DNA of 62,138 nucleotides from Acidimicrobiales bacterium (GTDB lineage: Bacteria; Actinomycetota; Acidimicrobiia; Acidimicrobiales; UBA8592), in NCBI GenBank assembly GCA_030740795.1, contig JASLWO010000061.1, forward strand, positions 1 through 62,138. Direction: 5' to 3'. Positions 17,337 to 26,419 of this stretch are shown piece by piece (the first letter of the stretch is position 1; every line of letters starts with the position of its first letter). The position numbers and the translations under genes were made by a program. The notes under the pieces were generated by a model. The model saw only the letters and a list, made by a program, of their open reading frames with translations, had not been told where the DNA came from and made no database searches.

Positions 17337-18542
17337 CTACTCCCCCCGGTTCCTGCCAGTAAGAAGAGCTGCGACTTTATGACTGTCACTTATTTTGCCT
17401 TGTTCCATAAGTGAAATTATTCCAGCAATTGAAGCAGAACCCGTAGGCTCTGTTGGAATCCCTAAATCTGGGACTAATTCGCTAGCTAAAATTATATTTT
17501 CTTCAGAAGCAACCACGCTCCCACCTTTTGTAAGAAGAAGAGCTCGGATAACACCAAGCCAATCATAGGTTACGTCATCCAAAATTCCCGTAGCGAGGCT
17601 CGTAGGCCCCTCCCATGGTTGCATGAGTTGTGCCGCGTTTTTTTTCGCAAATGCGATTACTTCATTTTCCGAACTCATTTCTGGAATACCCTCCCATGCT
17701 TGATTAAGAGGAGCGCACCCTTCAGCTTGAACAGCCCATACTCTCGGAACCTTACTCAAAACGTTGAATTCTTTAGCTTCTAACAAACCTATTGCGCAAC
17801 TAGTAAGAAGAGCTCCCCCTCCGACTTGAACCACGAGGTCATCAATATGGTCATCGCCAATAGCAGTGGCAAGTTCCCAGCCTATTGTTCTTCCCCCGTC
17901 TAAGGTCAAGGGATTCTCTGTTGCTTGCACACTAAACGGGAGTCCTCCGTTCCGTATTGCTTCTTGGAAAGAGAACATGCAAGGATCACCGACTTGGCCT
18001 TCTGATCGTTCACACACATGTACATCTGCACCAAGTTCTTCTAGTTCCGAAACGATTACTGGGTTTGCCCATGTTGGTATGAACACATCAATTGGGCGGT
18101 CCACTGCTCTTGCAACTGTCGCTGCCCCTAACGCAGCATTCCCACAAGATGCAATAGCTAATCTATTTTCTTTACCTACAGCATCTACGGCAAGATGCAG
18201 TAATAATCCCATAAGGTGTCTGGCTTTATGAGAACCTCCGACATTGCCCGTTTCGTCCTTCCACAAAACTGAACGAGGCAATAACGAAGAGGCTTCCTCC
18301 CAAATTCCAGTGGGAGTTACTTGAAATCGAGTACCGGAAGTTCTCTCAATTTTTTGATTAATTTCAGAAACTAACTCAACGTAATCTCCATCGCTCCAAC
18401 CAGCTTCTATGGCGCGATGCCATGACAGAAGCATTCTCCGCCATTTGATAAAAGGATTGTCTTCCGGCTCTTCAGGGGAAGGCCATTCAGCTCCCACCGG
18501 GGTATCTAGCCAAGAATCATTTTCCTTACTGTTTCTGGACAC
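17337..18542 (-). CDS. Fold-type II PLP enzyme (threonine synthase/dehydratase-like)
   Basis: A 401-residue protein with tryptophan-synthase-beta-type PLP motifs. Lys106 in VGGSHKARHL is the expected Schiff-base lysine. Residues 131-141 (ASCGNAALGA) form the Asn loop that holds the cofactor ring, and VVQVGGGALL is a Gly-rich phosphate cup. The C-terminal PTEPTGSASIAGI segment is also typical. Expected chemistry is beta-elimination or replacement on an amino acid. It lies one base from the end of a second fold-II PLP gene on the same strand (18544-20055), so they probably work together. Substrate unknown. Confidence 0.75.
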   Translation of the reverse strand: MSRNSKENDSWLDTPVGAEWPSPEEPEDNPFIKWRRMLLSWHRAIEAGWSDGDYVELVSEINQKIERTSGTRFQVTPTGIWEEASSLLPRSVLWKDETGNVGGSHKARHLMGLLLHLAVDAVGKENRLAIASCGNAALGAATVARAVDRPIDVFIPTWANPVIVSELEELGADVHVCERSEGQVGDPCMFSFQEAIRNGGLPFSVQATENPLTLDGGRTIGWELATAIGDDHIDDLVVQVGGGALLTSCAIGLLEAKEFNVLSKVPRVWAVQAEGCAPLNQAWEGIPEMSSENEVIAFAKKNAAQLMQPWEGPTSLATGILDDVTYDWLGVIRALLLTKGGSVVASEENIILASELVPDLGIPTEPTGSASIAGIISLMEQGKISDSHKVAALLTGRNRGE

Positions 18543-18543
18543 G

Positions 18544-20055
18544 CTAAACCATTACGCCTGTTTGCGCATTGAACTCTGAAATCATTTCATCCCATTTAGG
18601 TGTCATTTTGTGTAACTCATTCCAGAATTCCTGAGATCTGCGCGTGTCAAAATCTTCAATGCTGACACCTTGTTGTTCAACCCACGTGTAGTAGCCAAGA
18701 TTGAAGATACGATTTTTCCCTACCTCATCTAATTCTTGGATGTGCTCAGTGTCAGCTCCCAAAAGGTGAGTTTCAAATATTTCTGCCGCATCTGAAGAAT
18801 CAAATCCATTTGGGTATTGGTTTCGAAGCAGTTGCTCTTTTTCGCTTTCATAAAGCTCTGATCCGTCTGTTGCAACCGTGATAATCACGTCGTCAGAACC
18901 TAGATTGAGTTGTTTAGCCGCCTTAATAGCAGCAAGCGTGTTACAGATTGAAGAGAAACCGAAATGACGAAGGTTATCTACTATCTCTTCAGGTACGCCA
19001 TGTTCTTTTTGGAGGTATTCCTTCCCAGCTGGCGTAGTAAAGACCAAATTAAGCCCGTCTGTGGCTGAGTCAGAGATCCCAGCTACTAGATCTGTATTCA
19101 TAACATTGTGTATGAGCGGGATGTGCTTGTCGCCAATACCTTGTATGTTGTGTTCCCCATAACCGTTATATAGCATTGTTGGGCATTCAAGAGCTTCTAC
19201 AGCAATAGTGCTTGACCCAAAATCATCTTTAAGCCGATCTCCGGCAGCAAGAGTTCCAGCAGATCCCGATGCTGATGCGAATGCAGCTAATCGAAGGTTA
19301 GGGTTATCTGTGCTGAGCGTCTCAAAGATATGACCTAGTGCTCGTCCCGTAACTGTGTAATGGCCTATGTGGTTCGCGAACTCTGAGAATTGATTAAAAA
19401 TAAAGTTAGAGTCATCTTTCTCAAGTTCATTACAAGCATCATAAATCTCTTTTACGTTACTTTCAGAACCTGGCGTTCTCACAATGTCGCTAGGATCCAT
19501 AACCCATTTGTCAAGCCAATCAAACCTTTCTTGGCTCATGTTCTCAGGCAGTACAGCTACACCTCGGCTTCGCATCAAAGTTGAGATTGCTATTCCACCT
19601 CTGGCATAGTTCCCTGTTGATGGCCAGATCGCTCGATGCCTAGTCGGGTCGAATTGACCGCTAATAACCCTAGGGACGAAACAAGAATAAGCTGCCAGAA
19701 CTTTGTGTGCTGTGATCATAGGGAACCGGTTCCCAAATGCCAGTACTATTTTTGCGGGGACACCAGTCAATTCAGAAGGAAGAACAATGTGTTGCGGGAC
19801 ATCCACTTTCTCTGAAGACCCATAAGCATTGTACCAATGCACTCTGAAAAGGTTTAAAGGATGAGCTTCATTTGGGTCAATGCCTAAAAGCGCTTCGTCT
19901 ATTTCCTCTGGGATTGTAGTGGGGTCGGCGAGTTGAGCAAAGGTAGGGAGAAGTATTCGTTCTTCACGAAATCTATTTATAGACCTTGCATAACTTTGTT
20001 CATCAACAATGGACTGAAGTAAACCATATCTAACTGGATCAACACCTAATGTCAT
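18544..20055 (-). CDS. Large fold-type II PLP enzyme (cysteine synthase-like)
   Basis: A 503-residue protein, longer than the usual 310-430 of the family. ITAHK118VLAAY gives the likely PLP lysine, STGNYARGGIAIST (146-159) the Asn loop, and FASASGSAGTLAAGDRL the phosphate-binding turn. An extra N-terminal part of about 80 residues and a C-terminal part of about 90 residues flank the core. Resembles an unassigned group often called pyridoxal-5'-phosphate-dependent protein subunit beta. Gene order and one-base spacing couple it to the PLP enzyme 17337-18542. It is divergent from the P450 gene. Confidence 0.75.
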   Translation of the reverse strand: MTLGVDPVRYGLLQSIVDEQSYARSINRFREERILLPTFAQLADPTTIPEEIDEALLGIDPNEAHPLNLFRVHWYNAYGSSEKVDVPQHIVLPSELTGVPAKIVLAFGNRFPMITAHKVLAAYSCFVPRVISGQFDPTRHRAIWPSTGNYARGGIAISTLMRSRGVAVLPENMSQERFDWLDKWVMDPSDIVRTPGSESNVKEIYDACNELEKDDSNFIFNQFSEFANHIGHYTVTGRALGHIFETLSTDNPNLRLAAFASASGSAGTLAAGDRLKDDFGSSTIAVEALECPTMLYNGYGEHNIQGIGDKHIPLIHNVMNTDLVAGISDSATDGLNLVFTTPAGKEYLQKEHGVPEEIVDNLRHFGFSSICNTLAAIKAAKQLNLGSDDVIITVATDGSELYESEKEQLLRNQYPNGFDSSDAAEIFETHLLGADTEHIQELDEVGKNRIFNLGYYTWVEQQGVSIEDFDTRRSQEFWNELHKMTPKWDEMISEFNAQTGVMV

Positions 20056-20140
20056 GCCTTTACGCTACCGCCTTTGGCCTTAATTGACGGCTACATTTGA
20101 GAGATTTAGACCCTCTCATAAAGCACCGTTTCTCCAAAAG

Positions 20141-21352
20141 ATGTACTGTGTTTTCGTGGATGAGAAATCGGTAGACCTGCTAGACGGTGATTTTTATGTT
20201 TCAAACCCGTACCAGACATATGCATGGATGCGCGAAGATGCGCCAGCGTATTGGGACTCAACGAATGAGATTTGGGGAATCTCACGTTACGACGACATAG
20301 TTAAAATAGAGAAAAATAAATCAGTCTTTATTAGTTCGGATACCGAAAAGGGCGGTTATCGCCCTAATCTTCCAGCAGATTCGTCAATAATTGGTTTAGA
20401 TGACCCTGAACATACCGTAAGACGGTTGCTAGTTTCAAGAAGATTTACCCCTCGATCGGTTGAGTCCTGGATACCTCATATCTCTGGAGCTGTAGAGAAG
20501 TTATTAGATGAAGCGCTTTCAGCAGACCGCCCTGTTGACATCGTTGGGGAATTAGCGGCCCCGTTGCCAGCGATGATGATCGGACACCTTCTGGGATTCC
20601 CTGATGAGCTGTGGCCATCACTACGTCAATGGTCCGAACGAACAATTGCACTCGGTGGTGGTCCACGCTATCAAAATGATGAAGGGACTACAGCTGTCTT
20701 TGAATTCGTTGAAGCCTGCATGGATCTTTATTCAACTAAGAAGAAAGATCCAGGTAACGACATTATGAGTGCGTGGATAGAGGCTGAGTCATCTGGGCTT
20801 AAAGATGCTTTTGAGTTTGGGTTAGATCAGATCATCAGCGATTGCCTTCTTCTTCTTGATGGAGGGGCGGAAACTACGAGAACAGTGATTGCTCGATCGA
20901 TGCTTAACCTTTCAGAAAATAAACAGCAGTGGAAACTTCTTAAAAACGGAGCAGACCTAGATGCAGCGGTTGAGGAATTTATTCGTTTTGTCACACCGGT
21001 GCACAACATGTGCCGAGTGGCAACAGAAAATTACTCCATCGGGGGTGTAACTATAGAAAAGGGTCAGCAGGTTTTATTGATGTACTCATCTGCGAATCGG
21101 GACCCATCAAAATTCGAAGATCCTGAAACGTTAGATATCACACGATCTGTGAATAATCACATCGCATTTGGGTTTGGCACACATTTCTGCTTAGGGGCTT
21201 CTTTAGCCCGACTTGAAATAAAGATTTTCTTTGACCAGCTAAGACAACGCGTTAAAGATTTCTCGGTTGCTTCTGACCCTGTTGAAATGCCCAACGCATT
21301 CGTATACGGGTTGGCTTCATGCCCAATGTTTCTAGAAGCAGAAACTACTTGA
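20141..21352 (+). CDS. Cytochrome P450, CYP142-like (steroid side-chain oxidase)
   Basis: A P450 of 403 residues from ATG 20141; an in-frame TTG at 20084 and a GTG at 20156 also exist, and the GTG best matches where CYP142 proteins begin. The I-helix GGAETTR, the ExxR motif in EEFIRF and haem ligand Cys in FGFGTHFCLGASLAR are intact. The blocks DLLDGDFY, GLDDPEH, PVHNMCRVATENY and FVYGLASCP match remembered mycobacterial CYP142, which oxidises the terminal carbon (C26/27) of the cholesterol side chain. It needs ferredoxin and reductase from elsewhere. Its place beside FadA5-, AMACR- and IpdAB-like genes fits a first step in sterol side-chain removal. Confidence 0.8.
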   Translation: MYCVFVDEKSVDLLDGDFYVSNPYQTYAWMREDAPAYWDSTNEIWGISRYDDIVKIEKNKSVFISSDTEKGGYRPNLPADSSIIGLDDPEHTVRRLLVSRRFTPRSVESWIPHISGAVEKLLDEALSADRPVDIVGELAAPLPAMMIGHLLGFPDELWPSLRQWSERTIALGGGPRYQNDEGTTAVFEFVEACMDLYSTKKKDPGNDIMSAWIEAESSGLKDAFEFGLDQIISDCLLLLDGGAETTRTVIARSMLNLSENKQQWKLLKNGADLDAAVEEFIRFVTPVHNMCRVATENYSIGGVTIEKGQQVLLMYSSANRDPSKFEDPETLDITRSVNNHIAFGFGTHFCLGASLARLEIKIFFDQLRQRVKDFSVASDPVEMPNAFVYGLASCPMFLEAETT

Positions 21353-21354
21353 AC

Positions 21355-22311
21355 TCAACTCAGGTCACTGATTTCATTTTTTAGAATTGGGAGGAAATTC
21401 TCTTCGTGGGCCTGTATCTGTTCTTGAATTTGCTTGGATTCTAAACCAGCCACGTGAACGCGAACGTTGACGGTATCACATTCTGATTCACGCAATATCT
21501 CAAGGAGTTGATTCGCTGCTTGTTCTCCATTTTTGGCAACAACTGTGCTATCTCCAGGACTCCAATTAGCTTTAGCTCTTCTACTCGCGTAACTATGGTA
21601 GTGACGCATTTGTGCATCTATTTCTGCCACGGGTGGGTCTCCGATCCAAACTCGACGAATAAGGATAACGGGTCCTGAGCCACCAGCTTCCCGGTATTTT
21701 TGAGATAAGTTCCGTGAAACATGAGGAGCTTGCAGCGAATCGAAAAGCACTCCGCAATCATATTTTGCTGCCCTGATACACGCTTGCTGGCTTTGAGCAG
21801 CAATTACCATTGGGAGAGGGCTCGTTAAGCACCTTTGAATAGCTAAGTCATTTGACAATGGACCTTCTAATGAACCCCGAAGCGCATTGATTATCCATGG
21901 CAGTGCTGCCTTAAACCTTGCATTTATTTCTTCAAATGGAACTTCGGCCACTTCAAAATCAACTGGTAACGCTCCAGCTGCAAATCCAACGCCAAGTCGT
22001 TCAGGGTAGGCGCTTGACAACCACGCAATTTCTTCAGCAACCAATGCTTTGGCCTTCAAAGGCAAAAGTAAAGGGCATGGAGCTACCCATATGTCTGAGC
22101 TTGCGGCTAAAAGAAAAGCTGCGAGTTGAAGTGGATTCGGTAAATAACCTGGAAACCCTGCATGATGTTCGCTCACCATTACCCCGTCGTATCCAACTTT
22201 TTGAGCAAGAGTTGCCTCGGAGCGTAAATCGTTTACCTGTTCGGAGGCAGTCCCTGGGCATGGATACAATCGAAGCGAGATTGAACCATTATGCAAAGGA
22301 TCGCTAGTCAT
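21355..22311 (-). CDS. LLM-class oxidoreductase
   Basis: About 318 residues starting MTSDPLHNGSISLRLYP. Luciferase-like blocks are seen: AQKVGYDGVMVSEHHAGFPGY (a SEHH motif like flavin-dependent members), IWVAPCPLLLPL, and ERLGVGFAAGALP. LPMVIAAQSQQACIRAAKYDCGVLFDS is the usual C-terminal substrate-side strand. The ATG at 22311 has AAGGAG upstream; an in-frame start at 22341 is less likely. It overlaps the end of the upstream SDR (22304) by eight bases, so they are coupled. The acceptor could be FMN or F420. Confidence 0.75.
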   Translation of the reverse strand: MTSDPLHNGSISLRLYPCPGTASEQVNDLRSEATLAQKVGYDGVMVSEHHAGFPGYLPNPLQLAAFLLAASSDIWVAPCPLLLPLKAKALVAEEIAWLSSAYPERLGVGFAAGALPVDFEVAEVPFEEINARFKAALPWIINALRGSLEGPLSNDLAIQRCLTSPLPMVIAAQSQQACIRAAKYDCGVLFDSLQAPHVSRNLSQKYREAGGSGPVILIRRVWIGDPPVAEIDAQMRHYHSYASRRAKANWSPGDSTVVAKNGEQAANQLLEILRESECDTVNVRVHVAGLESKQIQEQIQAHEENFLPILKNEISDLS

Positions 22312-23149
22312 CTGCTGGTAAATCTCCTTGGAGTTGTTCATCAGTGAAATTCGTTAGGAATTGTGTAAATTGCGGTCCGCGTCGTAAAGAATGACCTCCA
22401 TCTACATTTATGCACTGCCCAGTTATCCATTTTGAATCAGAGCTGATGAGAAACTTCACTAATGCCGCGACATCCTCGGGTTTGCCAACATCTCCTAACG
22501 GGGTATTCGATATGTAACTATCGTATACATCGCTATCCCTTGGAATAGCTTCCATGATTTCTGTTGCGATGAATCCCGGGCGTACTGCATTAAAACGTAT
22601 GTTTGCAGGTCCGAATTCGTCAGCAGCGTTTCTCATAATGGCTTCTATCCCAGCTTTAGCTGCAGGATAAGCACCAAACCAAAGGTGAGTGAGGTGACTT
22701 GCTATAGATGACATTCCTACGAATGACCCTCCCGACGATTTTTTTAAATACGGAACCGAATGTTTGACACATAGCATCGTCCCGAGAACATTCAAATGGA
22801 GAACCCTTGTGAATTCCTGAAGGTCCTGAAGGTGGTAAGGAGCCATTCCGCCGCCACCGCCTGCATTTGCGACAACTCCTTTTAAACCGTTTCCGTATTC
22901 CGCTGCTTCCTCAATTGTTCGTCGCACATGGTTTTCATCTGTAACGTCACAGGTTCTGTACTGGATTTCTCCTGTGCTGGAAACCTTAGAAGCAATCTCT
23001 TCCACTGTTCTTTGCAATCGCTCTTCTGTCCTTCCGCAAATAGTGACGGAAGCCCCTTCTTGCACCAGAGACGCTGCGCATGCCTTCCCGATCCCTGTTC
23101 CTCCCCCTGTAACGAGGATTCCATAACCGTGCAATTTTTCTTTTCCCAT
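22304..23149 (-). CDS. Short-chain dehydrogenase/reductase
   Basis: A 281-residue classical SDR: TGGGTGIGKACA cofactor loop, VANAGGGGG, Ser of GMSSIASH and the YPAAKAG catalytic Tyr/Lys. FVGMSSIASHL and IRFNAVRPGFIATEIM fit an NAD(P)-dependent alcohol dehydrogenase or ketoreductase. The C-terminal tail of about 25 residues after INVDGGHSLRRG is longer than usual. It is coupled to the LLM oxidoreductase 21355-22311. Given the surroundings it may act on a steroid or acyl-CoA hydroxyl group, but this is inference. Confidence 0.8.
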   Translation of the reverse strand: MGKEKLHGYGILVTGGGTGIGKACAASLVQEGASVTICGRTEERLQRTVEEIASKVSSTGEIQYRTCDVTDENHVRRTIEEAAEYGNGLKGVVANAGGGGGMAPYHLQDLQEFTRVLHLNVLGTMLCVKHSVPYLKKSSGGSFVGMSSIASHLTHLWFGAYPAAKAGIEAIMRNAADEFGPANIRFNAVRPGFIATEIMEAIPRDSDVYDSYISNTPLGDVGKPEDVAALVKFLISSDSKWITGQCINVDGGHSLRRGPQFTQFLTNFTDEQLQGDLPADD

Positions 23150-23202
23150 AGTGTTCCTTTAGCTCACTCTCAAAACTTAATATTTCATTATTGCTTAAGC
23201 CT

Positions 23203-23865
23203 TTATCCTTCGGCTTCTAACCTATTCTCCATAACACTCGCTATCCCAGGGAAACCAGGAATTACTGAAAGTTTTTTCCCAAGATATAGCATTGAAAGAA
23301 TTATCACAGCGGTTGTGTAAGGCCAATTCACGAAAAACCGGATAACAAGGTACCCGTCAACAGAGGCGTTGTTATAAAGCCAGATGTCAAAGACGGCGCT
23401 CACGAGTTGTGCAACGCCTATCCCATAGGCAATTCGGTTCATAGCTGACTTAAAGGCATGGTGAGAAGCAATGGACGCATCAAACCCAATAAATGTTGTT
23501 GCATACATAGCAAGATAGTTACGGCTCGCAGCTGTCGTCACAATAAGGGCAATTCCAATCAGAGCTTTCGTTCCAATACCTATACCGAAATAAACGGCTT
23601 CGCTATCAGTGACTATCCCTATAATTCCTCTGACAAGAATTCCGATTGTGACTATCGGAATGAATTTCCCGATCGGGTGTCCGTTTCGCCAGCGGCGTAT
23701 TGAGATAATTACTGACCAGAAAGTTGCCGCACCTATCGCCCATGCCAATCCAACCAGTCTGTTCAAAGCAATGAAAAGAACAATGGGCATGACCGACTCC
23801 CAGGCGTTTTGATTAGTGCCTGGGTTTCTGACTGCTCCTTCTTTGCTTGTGTTAATTTCTTTCAC
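23203..23865 (-). CDS. Multi-pass membrane protein (VC0807/DUF3159-like)
   Basis: A 220-residue protein with about six hydrophobic segments, starting near residue 25 (VMPIVLFIALNRLVGLAWAIGAA). The IRRWRNGHPI loop followed by further membrane segments recalls the VC0807/DUF3159 family, which has no established function. Codon use and orientation match the SDR/LLM pair downstream on the same strand, about 50 bases away. Role unknown. Confidence 0.6.
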   Translation of the reverse strand: MKEINTSKEGAVRNPGTNQNAWESVMPIVLFIALNRLVGLAWAIGAATFWSVIISIRRWRNGHPIGKFIPIVTIGILVRGIIGIVTDSEAVYFGIGIGTKALIGIALIVTTAASRNYLAMYATTFIGFDASIASHHAFKSAMNRIAYGIGVAQLVSAVFDIWLYNNASVDGYLVIRFFVNWPYTTAVIILSMLYLGKKLSVIPGFPGIASVMENRLEAEG

Positions 23866-23968
23866 TCATCTAGTTTGGTCTGTTCTTGCAAGAATTGCTC
23901 AACAGTGCACCCAAATATAGTTCCGTCTAAGATCAATTCCTAAAGGAACTACTAATTTAGGAGGCGAA

Positions 23969-24772
23969 TTGCCAACTGTTGCTATTACCGGTTCAGCATC
24001 GGGTATCGGTGCTTCAACTAGGGCATTGCTTGAATCTAACTCAATTAATGTGATTGGGGTCGATTTACATAATGCAGAGATTGAAGTTGATTTAAGCATT
24101 GAAGCTGAGAGATCTAAAGCGGTCTCTGAAGTTATAGAACTATGCGGGGGTTCATTAGATGGACTTGTAACGTCTGCTGGAGTTTCTGTCCCATTTGATC
24201 CTGCACGAATGCTTACAATCAACTGGTTCGGAACCGTTGATCTCCTTATCGGACTTAGAGAAGCCTTGTCATCTGGGACTGGGGTCGCCCATGTTGTCGC
24301 TATTTCATCTAACTCGACAACTATTACCCCTAATGTCCCAGATTTGCTTGTTGATGCTTGCCTGCAAATGGATGAGTTAGCGGCTCACAAAATATTAGAG
24401 GAAATGGAGGGACTAGAAGCAATGGCTATTGCGTATGCGGCTTCAAAACTTTCAGTAGCTAGGTACGTTCGCCTAAACGCTCCTACAAAGGAATGGGCTG
24501 GTTCAAATATTCGTTTGAACGCTATCGCCCCTGGTGCGGTCCTTACACCGTTACTTCAAGGAGGGCTTGATGATCCGACTTTCGGAGCAGCGATTAAACA
24601 ATTGCCTATACCTGTCGGAGATTTTGGCTCCCCTGACCTAATAGCGGAATGGATCAAAATGATGCTTTCCCCTTCAGCGGATTTCATGTGCGGTTCTGTG
24701 CTTTTCCTAGACGGGGGTTCGGATGCTTTGATCCGTCCCAATGACTGGCCAGTATCTATGAAACTCGGATAA
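23969..24772 (+). CDS. 3alpha-hydroxysteroid dehydrogenase/carbonyl reductase-like SDR
   Basis: A 267-residue SDR starting at TTG 23969 just after AGGAGG (a strong ribosome site). TGSASGIGASTRALLES, LDGLVTSAG, Ser in AISSNS (113-115) and Y156-A-A-S-K160 are the NAD(P) and catalytic motifs. An insertion of about 30 residues before the catalytic Tyr and the GAVLTPLLQGGLDDP segment match the HsdA (3alpha-HSD/carbonyl reductase) branch known from Comamonas and relatives. This branch oxidises or reduces the 3-hydroxy/oxo group of steroids and other ketones. Its presence within the sterol region supports a steroid role. Confidence 0.75.
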   Translation: MPTVAITGSASGIGASTRALLESNSINVIGVDLHNAEIEVDLSIEAERSKAVSEVIELCGGSLDGLVTSAGVSVPFDPARMLTINWFGTVDLLIGLREALSSGTGVAHVVAISSNSTTITPNVPDLLVDACLQMDELAAHKILEEMEGLEAMAIAYAASKLSVARYVRLNAPTKEWAGSNIRLNAIAPGAVLTPLLQGGLDDPTFGAAIKQLPIPVGDFGSPDLIAEWIKMMLSPSADFMCGSVLFLDGGSDALIRPNDWPVSMKLG

Positions 24773-24870
24773 CGGTTTCAAAAGAGTGATTAAATTATGT
24801 ATTCGTGTGCTGTGTTTGCAAGAGCTGAAGCAGTAACTTAGCATCACTCAAACAGGAATTAGGAGAAAAA

Positions 24871-26412
24871 ATGTACCCCGGAGCGATAGCCCAAATAACT
24901 CCCGATAAGCCGGCAATTATCATGTCGGATTCGGGCGAAACTATGACGTTTCAAGAGATGCACGATTACGCCGAGAAGGTAGCGAACCTTTTGCAAGCCT
25001 CTGGCTTAGAACCCGGTGACCATATTGCTCTTTGTCTAGAAAACCGTCTTGAGTTCCTTCCTATCTGCTGGGGGGCCCATTACGCGGGTTTATATTACAC
25101 AGCAATTAGTTCCCGTTTAACGGCGCCCGAAATCAGTTACATAATTAAAGATTGTGGAGCTGGTGCCTTTTTAACTTCGCCTTATAAGGGCAAAGAAGCA
25201 GTTGAGCTTTCTGATGACATCCCGGATGTTTTTTTAAGGTTAAGTGTTGGAGGAGCAATAGAAGGCTTTGACTCTCTTGATGAGATGCTGATGGACCAAG
25301 AAGCTACCCCGATGGGTCCAAGGATTGAAGGGGCAGATATGCTTTATTCATCTGGGACTACTGGACGGCCAAAGGGAGTCAAGTCACCTTTACCAGGTGT
25401 TCCTTTGGGCGAAACTGACGGAGTTACGACCTTATTAGCGTTATTATTCGGCGGTAATTCAGACTCTGTTTATTTGTCACCTGCACCCTTATATCATGCC
25501 GCTCCGCTCCGCTTTTGCCGTGGCATACACAAAGTCGGTGGGACGGTTATCGTCATGCCGCGTTTCGGACCTCTCGAACTATTAGAAAGCATTGAAAGGT
25601 ACAAGGTGACGTTTATGCAAGTTGTCCCTACTATGTTTGTGCGCCTCCTCAAACTTGAAAGGGCACAAAGAGAATCCTTTGACGTTTCTTCTTTGCAATC
25701 AGTTGTGCATGCCGCCGCTCCATGCCCAATCCCTGTGAAGAAGCAGATGATTGATTGGTGGGGAAAAATTATCCATGAATATTACGCTGGCACTGAAGGG
25801 AACGGGTTCTGTTACTGCAATAGCGAAGATTGGCTCGCTCATGAAGGAACCGTTGGAAGAGCTATTCAAGGCATCTTACACATAGTTGATGATGATGGAA
25901 ATGAATTACCCATAGGAGAAACAGGTGGAGTGTATTTTGAAAGTGATTCAGTTTTTGAATACCACAACGATCCCGAAAAAACCAGAGGTGCAAGGCTGAA
26001 AAATGGATGGTCAACCCTAGGAGATATAGGGAAAGTAGATGATGACGGATTTTTGTATCTCACAGATAGGAAAGCATTCATGATTATCTCTGGTGGGGTG
26101 AATATTTACCCGCAAGAAGCTGAGAATGTGTTAACCATGCATGAAAAAGTCCTTGACGTAGCAGTTTTCGGCGTACCCAATGATGATCTTGGAGAGGAAG
26201 TCAAAGCTGTCGTTCAACTTATAGACCCCGCTACCGCTTCGCCCCAAATAGAGCAGGAACTTCTCACATACTGCCAAGAACAACTAGCTCGCGCGAAATG
26301 CCCACGGAGTATTGATTTTCGCGAAGAGCTTCCTAGGCACCCCACTGGGAAACTATACAAACGCCTTTTGCGCGATGAGTATTGGGGAGACACAGAGAGC
26401 CGAATCGTATAG
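24871..26412 (+). CDS. Acyl-CoA synthetase (FadD4-like)
   Basis: A 513-residue AMP-forming ligase. The P-loop YSSGTTGRPKGV lies at residues 159-170. Further blocks are EYYAGTEG, GDIGKVDDDGFLYLTDRK, the hinge and IISGGVNIYPQEAENVL, and the catalytic Lys in HPTGKLYK near the C-terminus. It activates carboxylic acids as CoA esters. Overall it resembles the FadD4-type group more than FadD3, FadD17 or FadD19 as I remember them, so the steroid substrate remains an inference from location. The next gene begins seven bases after its stop. Confidence 0.85.
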   Translation: MYPGAIAQITPDKPAIIMSDSGETMTFQEMHDYAEKVANLLQASGLEPGDHIALCLENRLEFLPICWGAHYAGLYYTAISSRLTAPEISYIIKDCGAGAFLTSPYKGKEAVELSDDIPDVFLRLSVGGAIEGFDSLDEMLMDQEATPMGPRIEGADMLYSSGTTGRPKGVKSPLPGVPLGETDGVTTLLALLFGGNSDSVYLSPAPLYHAAPLRFCRGIHKVGGTVIVMPRFGPLELLESIERYKVTFMQVVPTMFVRLLKLERAQRESFDVSSLQSVVHAAAPCPIPVKKQMIDWWGKIIHEYYAGTEGNGFCYCNSEDWLAHEGTVGRAIQGILHIVDDDGNELPIGETGGVYFESDSVFEYHNDPEKTRGARLKNGWSTLGDIGKVDDDGFLYLTDRKAFMIISGGVNIYPQEAENVLTMHEKVLDVAVFGVPNDDLGEEVKAVVQLIDPATASPQIEQELLTYCQEQLARAKCPRSIDFREELPRHPTGKLYKRLLRDEYWGDTESRIV

Positions 26413-26419
26413 GAGCCTC

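Noticed and set aside
24784-24849. Inverted repeat GAGTGAT/ATCACTC in the fadD leader
   Set aside because: The arms are seven bases with a 52-base gap and no extended pairing; could be chance.
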